Assembly: GCF_001421745.1 (NCBI RefSeq)
Contig: NZ_LMKW01000011.1
Span: forward strand, 62,001 to 126,000
Length of the DNA: 64,000 bases
Direction of reading: 5' to 3'
Source: Sphingomonas sp. Leaf230
GTDB lineage: Bacteria > Pseudomonadota > Alphaproteobacteria > Sphingomonadales > Sphingomonadaceae
Under the pieces are notes generated by a model. It did not search any database. It was given only the letters and a program-made list of their open reading frames with translations, and had not been told where the DNA came from. A program made the translations under genes and the position numbers. Below are positions 44,507-53,502 of the stretch, piece after piece; positions within the stretch are counted from its first letter, which is position 1, and every line of letters starts with the position of its first letter.

Positions 44507-44628
44507 TCCTCCCCCGCCAGGGGGAGGTGGCTGGCACTTGCCAGACGGAGGGGGAGGCAGGCGATGACTGCCGTTGCATGTCTCCCCCTCCGTCACCTTC
44601 GGCGACACCTCCCCCTGGCGGGGGAGGA
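44507..44628. repeat. intergenic palindromic repeat, copy 1
   Basis: A 122-bp element downstream of mqo. It starts TCCTCCCCCGCCAGGGGGAG and ends with the near inverted copy. An inner CCAGACGGAGGGG/CCCCTCCGTC pair is also palindromic. The outer ~46 and ~50 bases match copy 2 at 46890 almost perfectly; only the ~28 central bases differ. Confidence 0.85.
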
Positions 44629-44765
44629 TCAGCGAGTGTCGTTTCCGGAACGTACCTTAAGTCCTTGGAACGGCTGTCCTACGCTGCGACGATCTGCCAC
44701 GGTCGCAAGATGATCGCCCCGCCACCCTCGCAAATCCACCACCGATCCGGCCAAGGATCGGCTCC

Positions 44766-44832
44766 AAAAGCCGGAAGTGCACACTCCGCGCAAACCGCGC
44801 CAGCGTGTGCACTTTGTGAACTTCCGGCTTTT
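44766..44832 (+). repeat. compound inverted repeat upstream of the AI-2E gene
   Basis: Left arm AAAAGCCGGAAGTGCACAC (44766-44784). Its outer part pairs with ACTTCCGGCTTTT (44820-44832) and its inner part AAGTGCACAC pairs with GTGTGCACTT (44805-44814). The two pairings compete for the AAGT bases. It ends 14 bp before the AI-2E start, so in the mRNA it would sit beside the ribosome site. Confidence 0.7.
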
Positions 44833-44846
44833 CGGCGGGCCGCAGC

Positions 44847-45938
44847 ATGAACCGCCTGGCCCCCGATGCAGACGATTCGCGCTTCATCCGTCGCGTCATC
44901 CTGACCATCGTGATCGTCGCGGTCGTCGCCGCACTCTACAAGGCGGGCGACCTGCTCATCCTCGCCTTCGGATCGATCCTGGGTGCGATCGTCATCCACG
45001 CGATCGCCGATCTCTACCGCGACCATCTCCGCGTTCCGCGCAAGCCCGCGCTCGGCCTTGGCATCGCCACCGTGCTCGGCGTCATTGCGTTCCTGGTCTG
45101 GTTGTTCGGCGTGCAGTTCCGCAGCCAGGTCAACGTCCTGATCGCCCAGACGCCGGCGCTGCTCGACCAACTCGCCGCGTATCTTTCGCAAAGCGCGGTC
45201 GGCGCGAAGCTCGTCGACGCCGTGCAACAGGCCTATGCCGGGTCGAAGGTCGCGCAGGATGTCGGCGGCCTCGTGACGGGCGCGGGCGAACTCGTGCTCA
45301 ACTGCCTGTTGCTGCTGGTCGGCGCGCTGTTCTTCGCCGCCGATCCCAAGGTGTATGAGCGCGGCTTCCTGTTGCTGATCCCGCGCTCGAAGCGGGCCGC
45401 GGTCGAGGATGCGCTGTTCGACGTCGGCTCGACGCTCCGGCTGTGGCTCGGCTCGTCGCTGATCCTCATGACGACGATGGGCATCCTAGTCGGCATCGGG
45501 CTCTGGTTGTCGGGCGTCCCCAGCGCCGCCGCGCTCGGCCTGCTCGCCGGATTGTCCGAGTTCATTCCCTATATCGGCCCCACCGCGGCGATGATCCCCG
45601 CGCTTGGGCTCGCCGCGACGCAAGGGACCTCGTCGATCGTCGGCACGCTCGTGACATATGCGGTCGTACGGCTCGTCCAGACCAATTTCATCACCCCGTA
45701 CGTGCAGAACCGGGTGATCTCGATCCCCCCCGCGATCACGGTTTTCGCGATCATCGGCATCGGTACGATCTTCGGCCTGTTCGGATTGTTCTTCTCGGCC
45801 GCTCTGCTGGTGGTCATCTTCACGCTCGTCCGCAGCCTGTATCTGCGCGAGGTTCTGGGCGAAGATATCCCGAAGACGGTCCACCGGACGTTGCTCGGCC
45901 CCGACCTGACGCCGAGCCCTCCGAGCGAAGATTTGTAA
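44847..45938 (+). CDS. AI-2E family transporter (PerM/YdiK type)
   Basis: A 363-residue inner-membrane protein of the AI-2E transporter family: two N-terminal helices, an amphipathic region (VNVLIAQTPALLDQLAAYLS), and clusters of hydrophobic helices with the family block SEFIPYIGPTAAMIPALGLA and NFITPYVQNRVISIPPAITVF. Family members are reported as exporters of small molecules or as Na+/H+ antiporters; which one applies here cannot be said. It is the only gene between the compound inverted repeat and ctrA. A charged C-terminal tail (LTPSPPSEDL) ends the protein. Confidence 0.9.
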   Translation: MNRLAPDADDSRFIRRVILTIVIVAVVAALYKAGDLLILAFGSILGAIVIHAIADLYRDHLRVPRKPALGLGIATVLGVIAFLVWLFGVQFRSQVNVLIAQTPALLDQLAAYLSQSAVGAKLVDAVQQAYAGSKVAQDVGGLVTGAGELVLNCLLLLVGALFFAADPKVYERGFLLLIPRSKRAAVEDALFDVGSTLRLWLGSSLILMTTMGILVGIGLWLSGVPSAAALGLLAGLSEFIPYIGPTAAMIPALGLAATQGTSSIVGTLVTYAVVRLVQTNFITPYVQNRVISIPPAITVFAIIGIGTIFGLFGLFFSAALLVVIFTLVRSLYLREVLGEDIPKTVHRTLLGPDLTPSPPSEDL

Positions 45939-45985
45939 AGAATTCAACTGCTCGGCGGCGATCCAACCGATTCGTCGCGTCAACC

Positions 45986-46029
45986 TTAGTCCGAAATTAA
46001 CCTTTTGCCTTCAGATGTTGTGTGGTTAA
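45986..46029 (+). promoter_or_regulatory. CtrA box(es) in the ctrA promoter
   Basis: TTAG (45986-45989), 7 bp, TTAAC (45997-46001): one mismatch from the TTAA-N7-TTAAC CtrA site. A further TTAA (46026-46029), in GGTTAAT, is a half-site. The full site is 90 bp and the half-site 62 bp upstream of the ctrA start, supporting autoregulation as in Caulobacter. Confidence 0.6.
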
Positions 46030-46090
46030 TGAATGGAAGTCGAGCTGCTGACATGGGGTGTCGGGCGGTCTCGCGAACAGGGGACGACGC

Positions 46091-46792
46091 ATGCGAGTGC
46101 TGCTGATCGAGGACGAGCCGACGACGGCCAAGGCTATCGAGCTGATGCTGACGACCGAAGGGTTCAACGTCTACATCACCGATCTCGGGGAAGAAGGCCT
46201 CGATCTGGGCAAGCTGTATGATTACGACATCATTCTGCTCGACCTCAACCTGCCCGACATGCACGGCTATGACGTGCTGAAACGCCTGCGTGTCGCCCGT
46301 GTCGCGACGCCGGTGCTGATCCTGTCGGGCGTCAACGAGATGGACTCGAAGGTCCGCAGCTTCGGCTTCGGCGCCGACGACTATGTCACTAAGCCGTTCC
46401 ACCGCGAGGAACTGATCGCGCGCATCCACGCCGTCGTCCGTCGCTCGAAGGGTCACAGCCAGTCGGTCATCCGCACCGGCAAGCTGGCAGTCAATCTCGA
46501 TGCGAAGACGGTCGAGGTCAACGGCAGCCGCGTTCACCTGACCGGCAAGGAATATGCGATGCTGGAGCTGCTTTCGCTCCGCAAGGGCACCACCTTGACC
46601 AAGGAAATGTTCCTCAACCACCTTTACGGCGGGATGGACGAGCCCGAGCTGAAGATCATCGACGTCTTCATCTGTAAGCTCCGCAAGAAGCTCAGCCTCG
46701 CGTGCGACGGCGAGAATTACATCGAGACCGTCTGGGGTCGCGGCTACGTGCTGCGCGAGCCCGACGAAGTGCTCGAATCCCAGGTCGCGTAA
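46091..46792 (+). CDS. ctrA: cell-cycle response regulator CtrA
   Basis: A 233-residue OmpR-type response regulator. Receiver domain residues 1-115 with phosphoacceptor Asp51 ([19 protein letters not shown]) and KPF switch lysine; winged-helix DNA-binding domain about 125-220 ([28 protein letters not shown]). The sequence is a near match to CtrA across alphaproteobacteria, the master regulator of division, motility and pili. The long N-terminal extension of the frame is ignored since the ATG at 46091 starts directly at the receiver. It has its own promoter with a CtrA box and a strong terminator, so it is monocistronic. Confidence 0.97.
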   Translation: MRVLLIEDEPTTAKAIELMLTTEGFNVYITDLGEEGLDLGKLYDYDIILLDLNLPDMHGYDVLKRLRVARVATPVLILSGVNEMDSKVRSFGFGADDYVTKPFHREELIARIHAVVRRSKGHSQSVIRTGKLAVNLDAKTVEVNGSRVHLTGKEYAMLELLSLRKGTTLTKEMFLNHLYGGMDEPELKIIDVFICKLRKKLSLACDGENYIETVWGRGYVLREPDEVLESQVA

Positions 46793-46814
46793 CTCCCCAG
46801 TTTTCGGGAGCACG

Positions 46815-46846
46815 AAGGCCGCGGCATCGGGGGGTGCCGCGGCCTT
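46815..46846 (+). terminator. ctrA terminator
   Basis: A perfect 12-bp stem (AAGGCCGCGGCA and complement) with an 8-nt loop and a TTTCCT tail, 22 bp after the ctrA stop. Confidence 0.8.
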
Positions 46847-46889
46847 TCCTAGTTATTCCTACGTATGGGGTGCGAAGCTGCCCCTCTCA

Positions 46890-47012
46890 TCCTCCCCCGC
46901 CAGGGGGAGGTGGCTGGCCCTTGCCAGACGGAGGGGAAGGAAAGGGAAACCTCCGTTCCGCATCCTCCCCCTCCGTCGCCTACGGCGCCACCTCCCCCTT
47001 GGCGGGGGAGGA
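46890..47012. repeat. intergenic palindromic repeat, copy 2
   Basis: A 123-bp element between ctrA and the convergent phospholipase D gene, nearly identical to copy 1 at 44507 in its outer arms (TCCTCCCCCGCCAGGGGGAG at the left). The central ~28 bases differ. Confidence 0.85.
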
Positions 47013-47026
47013 TACTGGAACTCGTT

Positions 47027-48466
47027 CTAAGTCTTACGCCGCCACCGCCGAAACAGCCCCCGCTTGCTGAGCGACTCGAACATCTCCTGAGGCCCCTCCG
47101 GATCGAGCACCTCGTTATCCGCCAACCAAGCCTCGACCGCAGTCAGATCGGGCACCTCGTAACACCGCAGCGTCTTGCTCACGCCGACCTGTTCCTGACG
47201 CAACCGCTCGATCGTCTCGATCAACGAGTCGGTCTCGGCGATCATCGCACTGACCACCTCCACCGCGACGCCGAGGTGCTCCGCGAGCAACCCGTCCCGG
47301 ATGGCCGCAACAGCCTTCGAGGTCGCAGCGTCGCCAGCCCGGATCGCCAGGTCACACTCGGTATCGAGCCGCAACGACCGGTTGTTGACGTTCGAAGACC
47401 CCAACCGGAACACGTCGTCGTCCGCAATCAGGATCTTTGCGTGGCAATAGATCGGCGCCCCGTCCTTGGTGTACGGATGATACATCCGCAGCCGCCGGTG
47501 CGTGTCGCGCCGGTGCAGCGCCTCCATCAACCGCGCCCGCGCGGTATCCATCGCCAGCGGCTCCAGCCACCCCTGCGCCACGGTCGGGTTGATGATGACG
47601 ATCTCTGGCCCATCCGCCTCGTCGAGCCGCCGCGCTACCGCCTCCGCCACCTTACGCGACGCGAAATACTGGCTCTCGATATACAGATGCTTCTTCGCGC
47701 GAGCGATCTGCCCCAGGAACAGCGCCTCGCTCTCGTACACCGGCGCCTGGTCCGACATCTCCGGCTCCGTCCGCGCGATGCCGACATCGACGTCGCGGAA
47801 ATCAACCGCGAGTCCCTCAGGCCAGAACGTCCCGCCCGGCACGCCTGCCGCCAACGGCTTGCCCCCCGCCAGCCGCCAGCGCCGCCGGAACAGCTCCCCC
47901 AGCGCATGCGCGACGGGGCCCTGCACCGCGCTGATCGCGTCGTGCCACGGCTTGTACGGCTTGCCCGATGGCTGGACACGGTGCGGATCGCCGTCACGGT
48001 GTTCGCGCGTGTCCCAGCGGTCGCCGGTCATGTCGATCCCGCCGCAGAACGCCAGCGCATCGTCGATGATGACGATCTTCTGGTGATGCGACGCCGCGGT
48101 CGGGTGATGCCCGTCGAGCTTGGTATGGATCCGCTTGTGCTGCATCCACTTGATCATCGTAAACAGCGTCGACCCGCGGAACAGCGACTTGATCGCCCCG
48201 GTATCCCAGCGCAGCACGAAGATCTCGAGGTCGGGTTCGCGCTCGACCAGCCAGTGCATGAACGCGCCCAGGGTCTTGGGTTCGCCCGGCCGATCGACGC
48301 CGGGCTCGAGCGAAATACGCGCATCGAAGTCCCAGCCGATCAGCAGGATGCGGCGCTTCGCTCCCAGCATCGCGACGCGCGCCGTCCGGAAATAGTCCGC
48401 CGCATCGACGATCACCGCCATCCGCTCGGCGCGTTCGATCCGCCAGCACTCCGTCCCAACCTGCAT
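47027..48466 (-). CDS. phospholipase D-type protein (paralogue of 21846)
   Basis: A 479-residue phospholipase D superfamily protein with two HxKxxxxD motifs: HHQKIVIIDDALAFCGG (about residue 132) and CHAKILIADDDVFRLGSSNVNNRS (about 345). It parallels the 523-residue protein at 21846 along its whole length (ECWRIERAERMAVIVDAADYF) but stops before the C-terminal membrane anchor, ending in a basic RRWRRKT tail. It may therefore be soluble or peripheral. Head-to-head with dinB across 94 bp. Likely phospholipid hydrolysis or transfer; the substrate is not evident. Confidence 0.88.
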   Translation of the reverse strand: MQVGTECWRIERAERMAVIVDAADYFRTARVAMLGAKRRILLIGWDFDARISLEPGVDRPGEPKTLGAFMHWLVEREPDLEIFVLRWDTGAIKSLFRGSTLFTMIKWMQHKRIHTKLDGHHPTAASHHQKIVIIDDALAFCGGIDMTGDRWDTREHRDGDPHRVQPSGKPYKPWHDAISAVQGPVAHALGELFRRRWRLAGGKPLAAGVPGGTFWPEGLAVDFRDVDVGIARTEPEMSDQAPVYESEALFLGQIARAKKHLYIESQYFASRKVAEAVARRLDEADGPEIVIINPTVAQGWLEPLAMDTARARLMEALHRRDTHRRLRMYHPYTKDGAPIYCHAKILIADDDVFRLGSSNVNNRSLRLDTECDLAIRAGDAATSKAVAAIRDGLLAEHLGVAVEVVSAMIAETDSLIETIERLRQEQVGVSKTLRCYEVPDLTAVEAWLADNEVLDPEGPQEMFESLSKRGLFRRWRRKT

Positions 48467-48560
48467 CGGTGTCCCTTCGTCCGTTGCCGACTGATATGCG
48501 TGGCGCGCGGTTTGGTTGCGTCAATGCCCTGTATCGTCGCGCCCTGCCGCCCTATCTGGG

Positions 48561-49652
48561 ATGACGATGGCCGCTCCTCCTACCCAGCCGCCGGCGCAGC
48601 GCAAGGTGATCCATGTCGACATGGACGCCTTCTACGCGTCGGTCGAACAGCGCGACGATCCCTCGCTGAAGGGCCGCCCGGTGGCGGTCGGCGGATCGCG
48701 CGCGCGGGGCGTAGTGGCGGCGGCAAGCTACGAGGCGCGCGCGTTCGGCGTTCGCAGCGCGATGCCGTCGGTCACCGCGATCCGAAAATGTCCCGACCTC
48801 GTGTTCGTGCCCCCTCGGTTCGACGTGTACCGCGAAGTCTCGGACCGGATTCGCGCGATCTTCGCCGACTATACCGACCTGATCGAGCCGCTGTCGCTCG
48901 ACGAGGCGTATCTCGACGTCACCGAAGATATCCGCGGGCTCGGCACGGCCGCCGCGATCGCGGAGGAAATCCGTGCTCGGATCAAGGCCGACACCGGTCT
49001 CACCGCGTCCGCCGGGGTGAGTTACAACAAGTTCATCGCCAAGCTTGCGTCGGACCAGAACAAGCCCGACGGCATTTGCATCATCACGCCGAAGCGCGGC
49101 GCGGCGTTCGTCCAGTCGCTGCCGGTCAAGCGCTTCCACGGTGTCGGGCCGGTGACCGCGCAAAAGATGGAGCGGCTCGGCATCCTCACCGGTGCGGACC
49201 TCTACGGCATGACGCTCGCGTTCCTTCAGGCGCATTTCGGCAGCTATGCGGACTATCTCTACGGTGCGGCGCGCGGCATCGATCACCGACCCGTGCGCGT
49301 CAACCGTGCCGCCAAGTCGGTCGGCGCAGAACGGACGTTCGAGACGAACCTGACGACCGCGGAGGATCTGCGCGCGGCGTTGCACCGGGTGGCGGATGCC
49401 GCGTGGGTGCGGATCGAACGGCACGGTACGCGTGGTCGCACGGTCACGCTCAAGCTGCGTCACGCCGACTTCCGCACGATCACGCGCGCACGATCGTCAC
49501 AGGCCCCGGTGACGGACAAGGCCGCATTCCTCGCGGCAGGCCTCGACCTGCTGATCGCGCAATTGCCCGTACCAGGCGGCGTGCGCCTGCTAGGGCTGAC
49601 GTTGTCGGGCATCATGGGCGAGGACGACGAAGTGCAGCCAAGCCTGTTGTAG
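48561..49652 (+). CDS. dinB: DNA polymerase IV
   Basis: A 363-residue Y-family translesion polymerase: palm motif HVDMDAFYASVEQ, second acidic motif SLDEAYLDVT, helix-hairpin-helix KRFHGVGPVTAQKMERLG, and a C-terminal little-finger domain. It copies past lesions with low fidelity. The ATG at 48561 follows the conserved layout; the longer frame adds 15 unrelated residues. No alphaproteobacterial LexA box (GTTC-N7-GTTC) is obvious upstream, so SOS control is uncertain. Its stop lies 3 bp from the convergent kinase stop. Confidence 0.96.
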   Translation: MTMAAPPTQPPAQRKVIHVDMDAFYASVEQRDDPSLKGRPVAVGGSRARGVVAAASYEARAFGVRSAMPSVTAIRKCPDLVFVPPRFDVYREVSDRIRAIFADYTDLIEPLSLDEAYLDVTEDIRGLGTAAAIAEEIRARIKADTGLTASAGVSYNKFIAKLASDQNKPDGICIITPKRGAAFVQSLPVKRFHGVGPVTAQKMERLGILTGADLYGMTLAFLQAHFGSYADYLYGAARGIDHRPVRVNRAAKSVGAERTFETNLTTAEDLRAALHRVADAAWVRIERHGTRGRTVTLKLRHADFRTITRARSSQAPVTDKAAFLAAGLDLLIAQLPVPGGVRLLGLTLSGIMGEDDEVQPSLL

Positions 49653-49654
49653 CT

Positions 49655-51505
49655 TCAACTGACGTCGGCGACCCCCGCATCTGGCGCCAGCAACGTCAGG
49701 ATCGCGACAGCGCCCTGCCCCGGCCCTTCGCTCTCCAGACGCAGCGAACCCTGCATCGCGTTCACCGAATTGGCACACCAGTGCAGCCCCAGCCCGCCAG
49801 ACTTGTGCGCGCGCGTCGAGAAGCCCCGGTGGAACAGCGTCGTTGCGACCTCGGGCGTGATCCCCTCGCCATCGTCGCGAATCTCGATCGCCACGCGGCC
49901 GTCGACCTGCTCGATGGTGGTAACGATCGATCCGCTGCCGGTCCCCCGCGCGACGATCGACTCGGCGGCATTGGCGAACAGATTGCCGATCACCTGGCTC
50001 AGGATCAGCCGGTTCGCCATTACCAGATTGGGTCCTGCGGGAAACCCGAACGCGATCGATGCGCCGTCCAGATAGCGGACGATCGTCGCGTTACGCGCGA
50101 TGATCGCGGTGACGTCGCATATCTCCAACGCCGGACGTTCGTGCGCGCCCTGCTGCTGCTGCCCGATGATCTCGAGCACATGCCCCATCGCCTCGCGGCC
50201 GATGCTGAGTTCGTGACGGGTGGATTCGCGGTTGGCGGCGTCCGCGTCGATGGCTGCGGAGACGAACGCGGCAAGCTTTGCGCGGCGTTCGTCCGAAACG
50301 TCGCCACGAGCGAGTTCCTCGATCGCCCGATCGAGCGTGGCGCGATCGATCGGCGGCACCTGCGCGATCTCGCGGCTGAGGATCGTGCTGATCGGGTTCA
50401 GCGCGTTGCGGACGTTGTGCATCACCGCCACCGCACTTTCGCTCCGCCCGAGATCGAACGACTGCACGCCGATCTGTTCGCGCAGATCCTTCAATTGCTG
50501 CAACATCGCGTTGAAGTTGCGCCCGAGCGAACCGATCTCGTCGCGCCGCTCATCCTCTTCGAGCAGGGTGAGAGATCCCGACGCGCGAACCCGCCGCATA
50601 TGATTCTCGATACGCAGCAACGGACGCAACACGAGTTGCGCAATGAGACGACGCAGCACGATGAGCACGAACAGCAGAAGCACGATCGATCCCACGATCG
50701 CAAACACCAGCACGCGCCTGCCGAGCCGCGTTGCATCACTTGGCACGGCAAACCGAACCGTGGCCACGGCGCGCCCATCGGCGCCGATCAGTGGCACGGC
50801 AATTGCCGCTCTCGACCCTTGATAGGTCGCCACCCTCGAACTGCTGGAACCGACATCTAATGTCGCGTCGACACCCAAAGCTTCGGAAATCTGCTTGGCA
50901 GTTATCACGCGCGCGACAGCGATATAGCCTTGCCCGGCATCCACGCCGCTCGCCCCCCCCATTCGCGCGACACCTACCGCTGCGACACTATTCCCCAGCC
51001 GCGCATAGAACCGAGTCGAGCGCCGATCGCCAAGCACGCGTGCGAAGTCGGTACGATCGAGCAGCGATACCCACGGCCCCCGCAGACTCGAACCTGACGA
51101 TCCACTCCATTCAGCGAGGGCGATACGCCCGTCCACGGCAATCTCGGCGAGACCATCTGCGGGGAGTAATCGCGTGACCGGCGCAGCGCGACTATTGGGC
51201 GCAAGCCGAGCTCCAGACAGCTTCGGTACATCTCGGCGATCTCGTGCCTCCGCCTGGACCTCTGCAGCGTATCTGGTCAGCATCGCGCGGGTCCGTTCGA
51301 CCTGCCCCGCGATCGCCGCGTCTTCCAGCTTGGTAAAACTCGGCGTGATGATCGACGCCAGCAACACCGTGATCGCGACCGTCCCGCACAGTGCCACGCC
51401 CGTCATGATCAGCACGAGTTTCGCACCGAGCGACGCAGGCCGCCGCATCTTGCCGAATTGCCGGCCGAGCGTCGCCGGGACGCGACCCATCCCGACCGTC
51501 GGCAT
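49655..51505 (-). CDS. membrane histidine kinase with atypical H-box
   Basis: A 616-residue sensor kinase. Membrane helices at about 29-51 and 262-285 flank a periplasmic sensor region; a HAMP linker (RPLLRIENHMRRVRASG) follows. The H-box reads VMHNVRNALNPI in place of the usual HEINNPL, a variant known from HNVGNxLNS-type kinases. The ATP-binding domain is intact (N-box NLFANAAESI, DDGEGI, and GLGLHWCANSV). The start overlaps the stop of the response-regulator gene by one base (TGATG). It should phosphorylate that receiver, linking an external signal to cyclic-di-GMP. Confidence 0.88.
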   Translation of the reverse strand: MPTVGMGRVPATLGRQFGKMRRPASLGAKLVLIMTGVALCGTVAITVLLASIITPSFTKLEDAAIAGQVERTRAMLTRYAAEVQAEARDRRDVPKLSGARLAPNSRAAPVTRLLPADGLAEIAVDGRIALAEWSGSSGSSLRGPWVSLLDRTDFARVLGDRRSTRFYARLGNSVAAVGVARMGGASGVDAGQGYIAVARVITAKQISEALGVDATLDVGSSSSRVATYQGSRAAIAVPLIGADGRAVATVRFAVPSDATRLGRRVLVFAIVGSIVLLLFVLIVLRRLIAQLVLRPLLRIENHMRRVRASGSLTLLEEDERRDEIGSLGRNFNAMLQQLKDLREQIGVQSFDLGRSESAVAVMHNVRNALNPISTILSREIAQVPPIDRATLDRAIEELARGDVSDERRAKLAAFVSAAIDADAANRESTRHELSIGREAMGHVLEIIGQQQQGAHERPALEICDVTAIIARNATIVRYLDGASIAFGFPAGPNLVMANRLILSQVIGNLFANAAESIVARGTGSGSIVTTIEQVDGRVAIEIRDDGEGITPEVATTLFHRGFSTRAHKSGGLGLHWCANSVNAMQGSLRLESEGPGQGAVAILTLLAPDAGVADVS

Positions 51506-53415
51506 CAGTTCAGCATTCCGTTGCCCAATTGCCGCGGTGCCATTGGCCCGTCACCCGCCACATCGTCTTCGCCGCCGAGATAGCGCGCGTTTGCCATGCC
51601 GAGTGCGACATCCGCCGCAACCGGTCGCGAGTAGAAATACCCCTGGAAGTGGCTCGCCCCGGCCAGCTTGAGCGCCTGGACCTGCGCGTCGGTCTCGACG
51701 CCTTCCGCAATCACGCCCAGCCCCAGCGCGCGACCGAGATGGATGATCGAATGCACGATCGCCGCGCTTTCGCGCTCCCTACCCATACCGTCGATGAACG
51801 AACGGTCGATCTTCAGGCAATCGAGCGCGAACTTGCGGATGTTGTAGAGGCTCGAATAGCCCGTCCCGAAATCGTCGAGCGCGATCCGAAACCCCATCTG
51901 GCGCAGCTTGTAGAGCGTTTCCGCCGCCCGTTCGGCATCGTCGAAGATCGCGGTCTCGGTAATCTCGATCTGCAATCGCGCGGGCTCGATCCCCGCGCGC
52001 TCGACGCTCTCCATGATGTGCCTGACGAAATTGTGTCGGCGAAACTGGCGCGGCGAGAAATTGACCGAGACATACTGGCCGGGCCATTGCTTCAGGACGT
52101 CGAGCGCTTCGCCCAGTACCCAGTCGCCAAGCTCGTGGATCAGGTTCGATTCCTCGGCGATCGGGATGAACGTGCTCGGGCTCATCGCGCCATATTCGTC
52201 GGTGTTCCAGCGGATGAGCGCCTCGAAACCGATCACCTCGACCGCGTCGCGCGATACGATCGGTTGATAGACCAGGCTCAGTTCGCCCTTCGCAATCGCC
52301 TGGCTCAGCCCACCCTCGACCCGCCGGCGAAAACGGATGCCTTCGTCCATGCTCTCGTCGAACAGGCGGACGATCCCTCGCCCACCACGCTTGGCGTCGT
52401 TAAGCGCGAGATCGGACCGTCGCATGACATCCACCGGATCGCGGCCCTGCCCACCCTCGCTGACAACCACGCCCGCCGACGCCCCGCCCTGCACCGAATT
52501 GCCGAACACCTGCAGGCTGACCGAGCACGCCGCGACGACACGCTCGCACGCCATGACGCCCGCCGCCTCACCGGACGTCTCGAACAGGATGCCGAACTCA
52601 TCGCCGCCGAGCCGGGCCACCAATGCTCCCTCCGGCGCCGATCGTTGCAGGATCGTGCAGATCTCACGGATCAGCGCGTCGCCTGCCAGATGGCCAAGCG
52701 TATCGTTGACCAGCTTGAAGCGATCCAGATCGACCATGACCGTCGCGAACAGTCCCGCCGCACGCGTCCGCTCGGCAAGCGCGCGCAGGAACGCGAGCCG
52801 GTTCGGCGCGTCGGTCAGCGAGTCATGCGTGGCCATATGCACCGCGCGACTCTCGTTCGCCGCAAGCTCAGCGCTCTGCTCTTCGAGTTGAACAACCTGC
52901 GCGGCCAGCGTGACGCGGGCCGCCTTCAACTCGCGATCGATTTCCCACCGTTTCGCAAGCGCCGTCGCGGTCTGTGTCACCTCGGCGACCTCGAACGGCT
53001 TGGCGATGTAGAAAATCTTGTCGGCGGGTCCGGCAACCTTGCTGATCTCGATCGGTGAGAAATCGGAAAAACCGGTGACGATGACGAGGTTGATCTCCGG
53101 ATCGAGCGCCCGGATGCGCTGCGCCGTCTCGCGCCCGTCTATACCCGGCGGCATGCGGATATCGATGAACGCGACTGCGAACGGTTCGCCGTCCGCCAAC
53201 GCCCGCGCGACGTCCGCGACCGCGTCCAGCCCTTGATGCGCATGCGTCAGCGCGAAGCCGGCGATGTCCCCGCGGCGGAGCTCACTGGCGTTCCCGCCAA
53301 ACAGGTCCGCCGCCATCGCGCCGAGCGCCTCGCCGCTCTCCGATCGCTGACCGGCGAAGCTGCGCCGGTAGCTGTCATGCATCGCTGGCTCGTCGTCCAC
53401 GATCAGAATGCGCAT
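51505..53415 (-). CDS. response regulator with GGDEF and EAL domains
   Basis: A 636-residue cytosolic protein: receiver domain (VDDEP at 7-10, phosphoacceptor Asp85 in FIDIRMPPG, with a ~30-residue insertion after beta-1), a coiled coil, GGDEF (ARLGGDEFGIL intact; no RxxD inhibitory site just before it) and EAL (GFEALIRW, ETAIFDD, DDFGTGYSS intact). It may make or degrade cyclic-di-GMP; complete EAL residues suggest at least phosphodiesterase activity. It is coupled to the kinase downstream. The gene lies behind a ROK fructokinase on the same strand with an 87-bp gap. Confidence 0.92.
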   Translation of the reverse strand: MRILIVDDEPAMHDSYRRSFAGQRSESGEALGAMAADLFGGNASELRRGDIAGFALTHAHQGLDAVADVARALADGEPFAVAFIDIRMPPGIDGRETAQRIRALDPEINLVIVTGFSDFSPIEISKVAGPADKIFYIAKPFEVAEVTQTATALAKRWEIDRELKAARVTLAAQVVQLEEQSAELAANESRAVHMATHDSLTDAPNRLAFLRALAERTRAAGLFATVMVDLDRFKLVNDTLGHLAGDALIREICTILQRSAPEGALVARLGGDEFGILFETSGEAAGVMACERVVAACSVSLQVFGNSVQGGASAGVVVSEGGQGRDPVDVMRRSDLALNDAKRGGRGIVRLFDESMDEGIRFRRRVEGGLSQAIAKGELSLVYQPIVSRDAVEVIGFEALIRWNTDEYGAMSPSTFIPIAEESNLIHELGDWVLGEALDVLKQWPGQYVSVNFSPRQFRRHNFVRHIMESVERAGIEPARLQIEITETAIFDDAERAAETLYKLRQMGFRIALDDFGTGYSSLYNIRKFALDCLKIDRSFIDGMGRERESAAIVHSIIHLGRALGLGVIAEGVETDAQVQALKLAGASHFQGYFYSRPVAADVALGMANARYLGGEDDVAGDGPMAPRQLGNGMLN

Positions 53416-53502
53416 CGATACAGTTCCTCACTGGCCACCGCATCCGTGCCTTGCGGTACGCCAAGTGCCTTCATCGTTACGAAGGATAGTAACCTAAAGC
53501 AG

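Noticed and set aside
48515-48560. An SOS (LexA) box before dinB
   Set aside because: No GTTC-N7-GTTC pattern was found in the short divergent gap.
46865-50860. A 1331-codon open frame on the plus strand
   Set aside because: It is antisense to the phospholipase D and kinase genes and out of frame with dinB; its product is Arg/Pro/His-rich shadow sequence typical of high-GC DNA.
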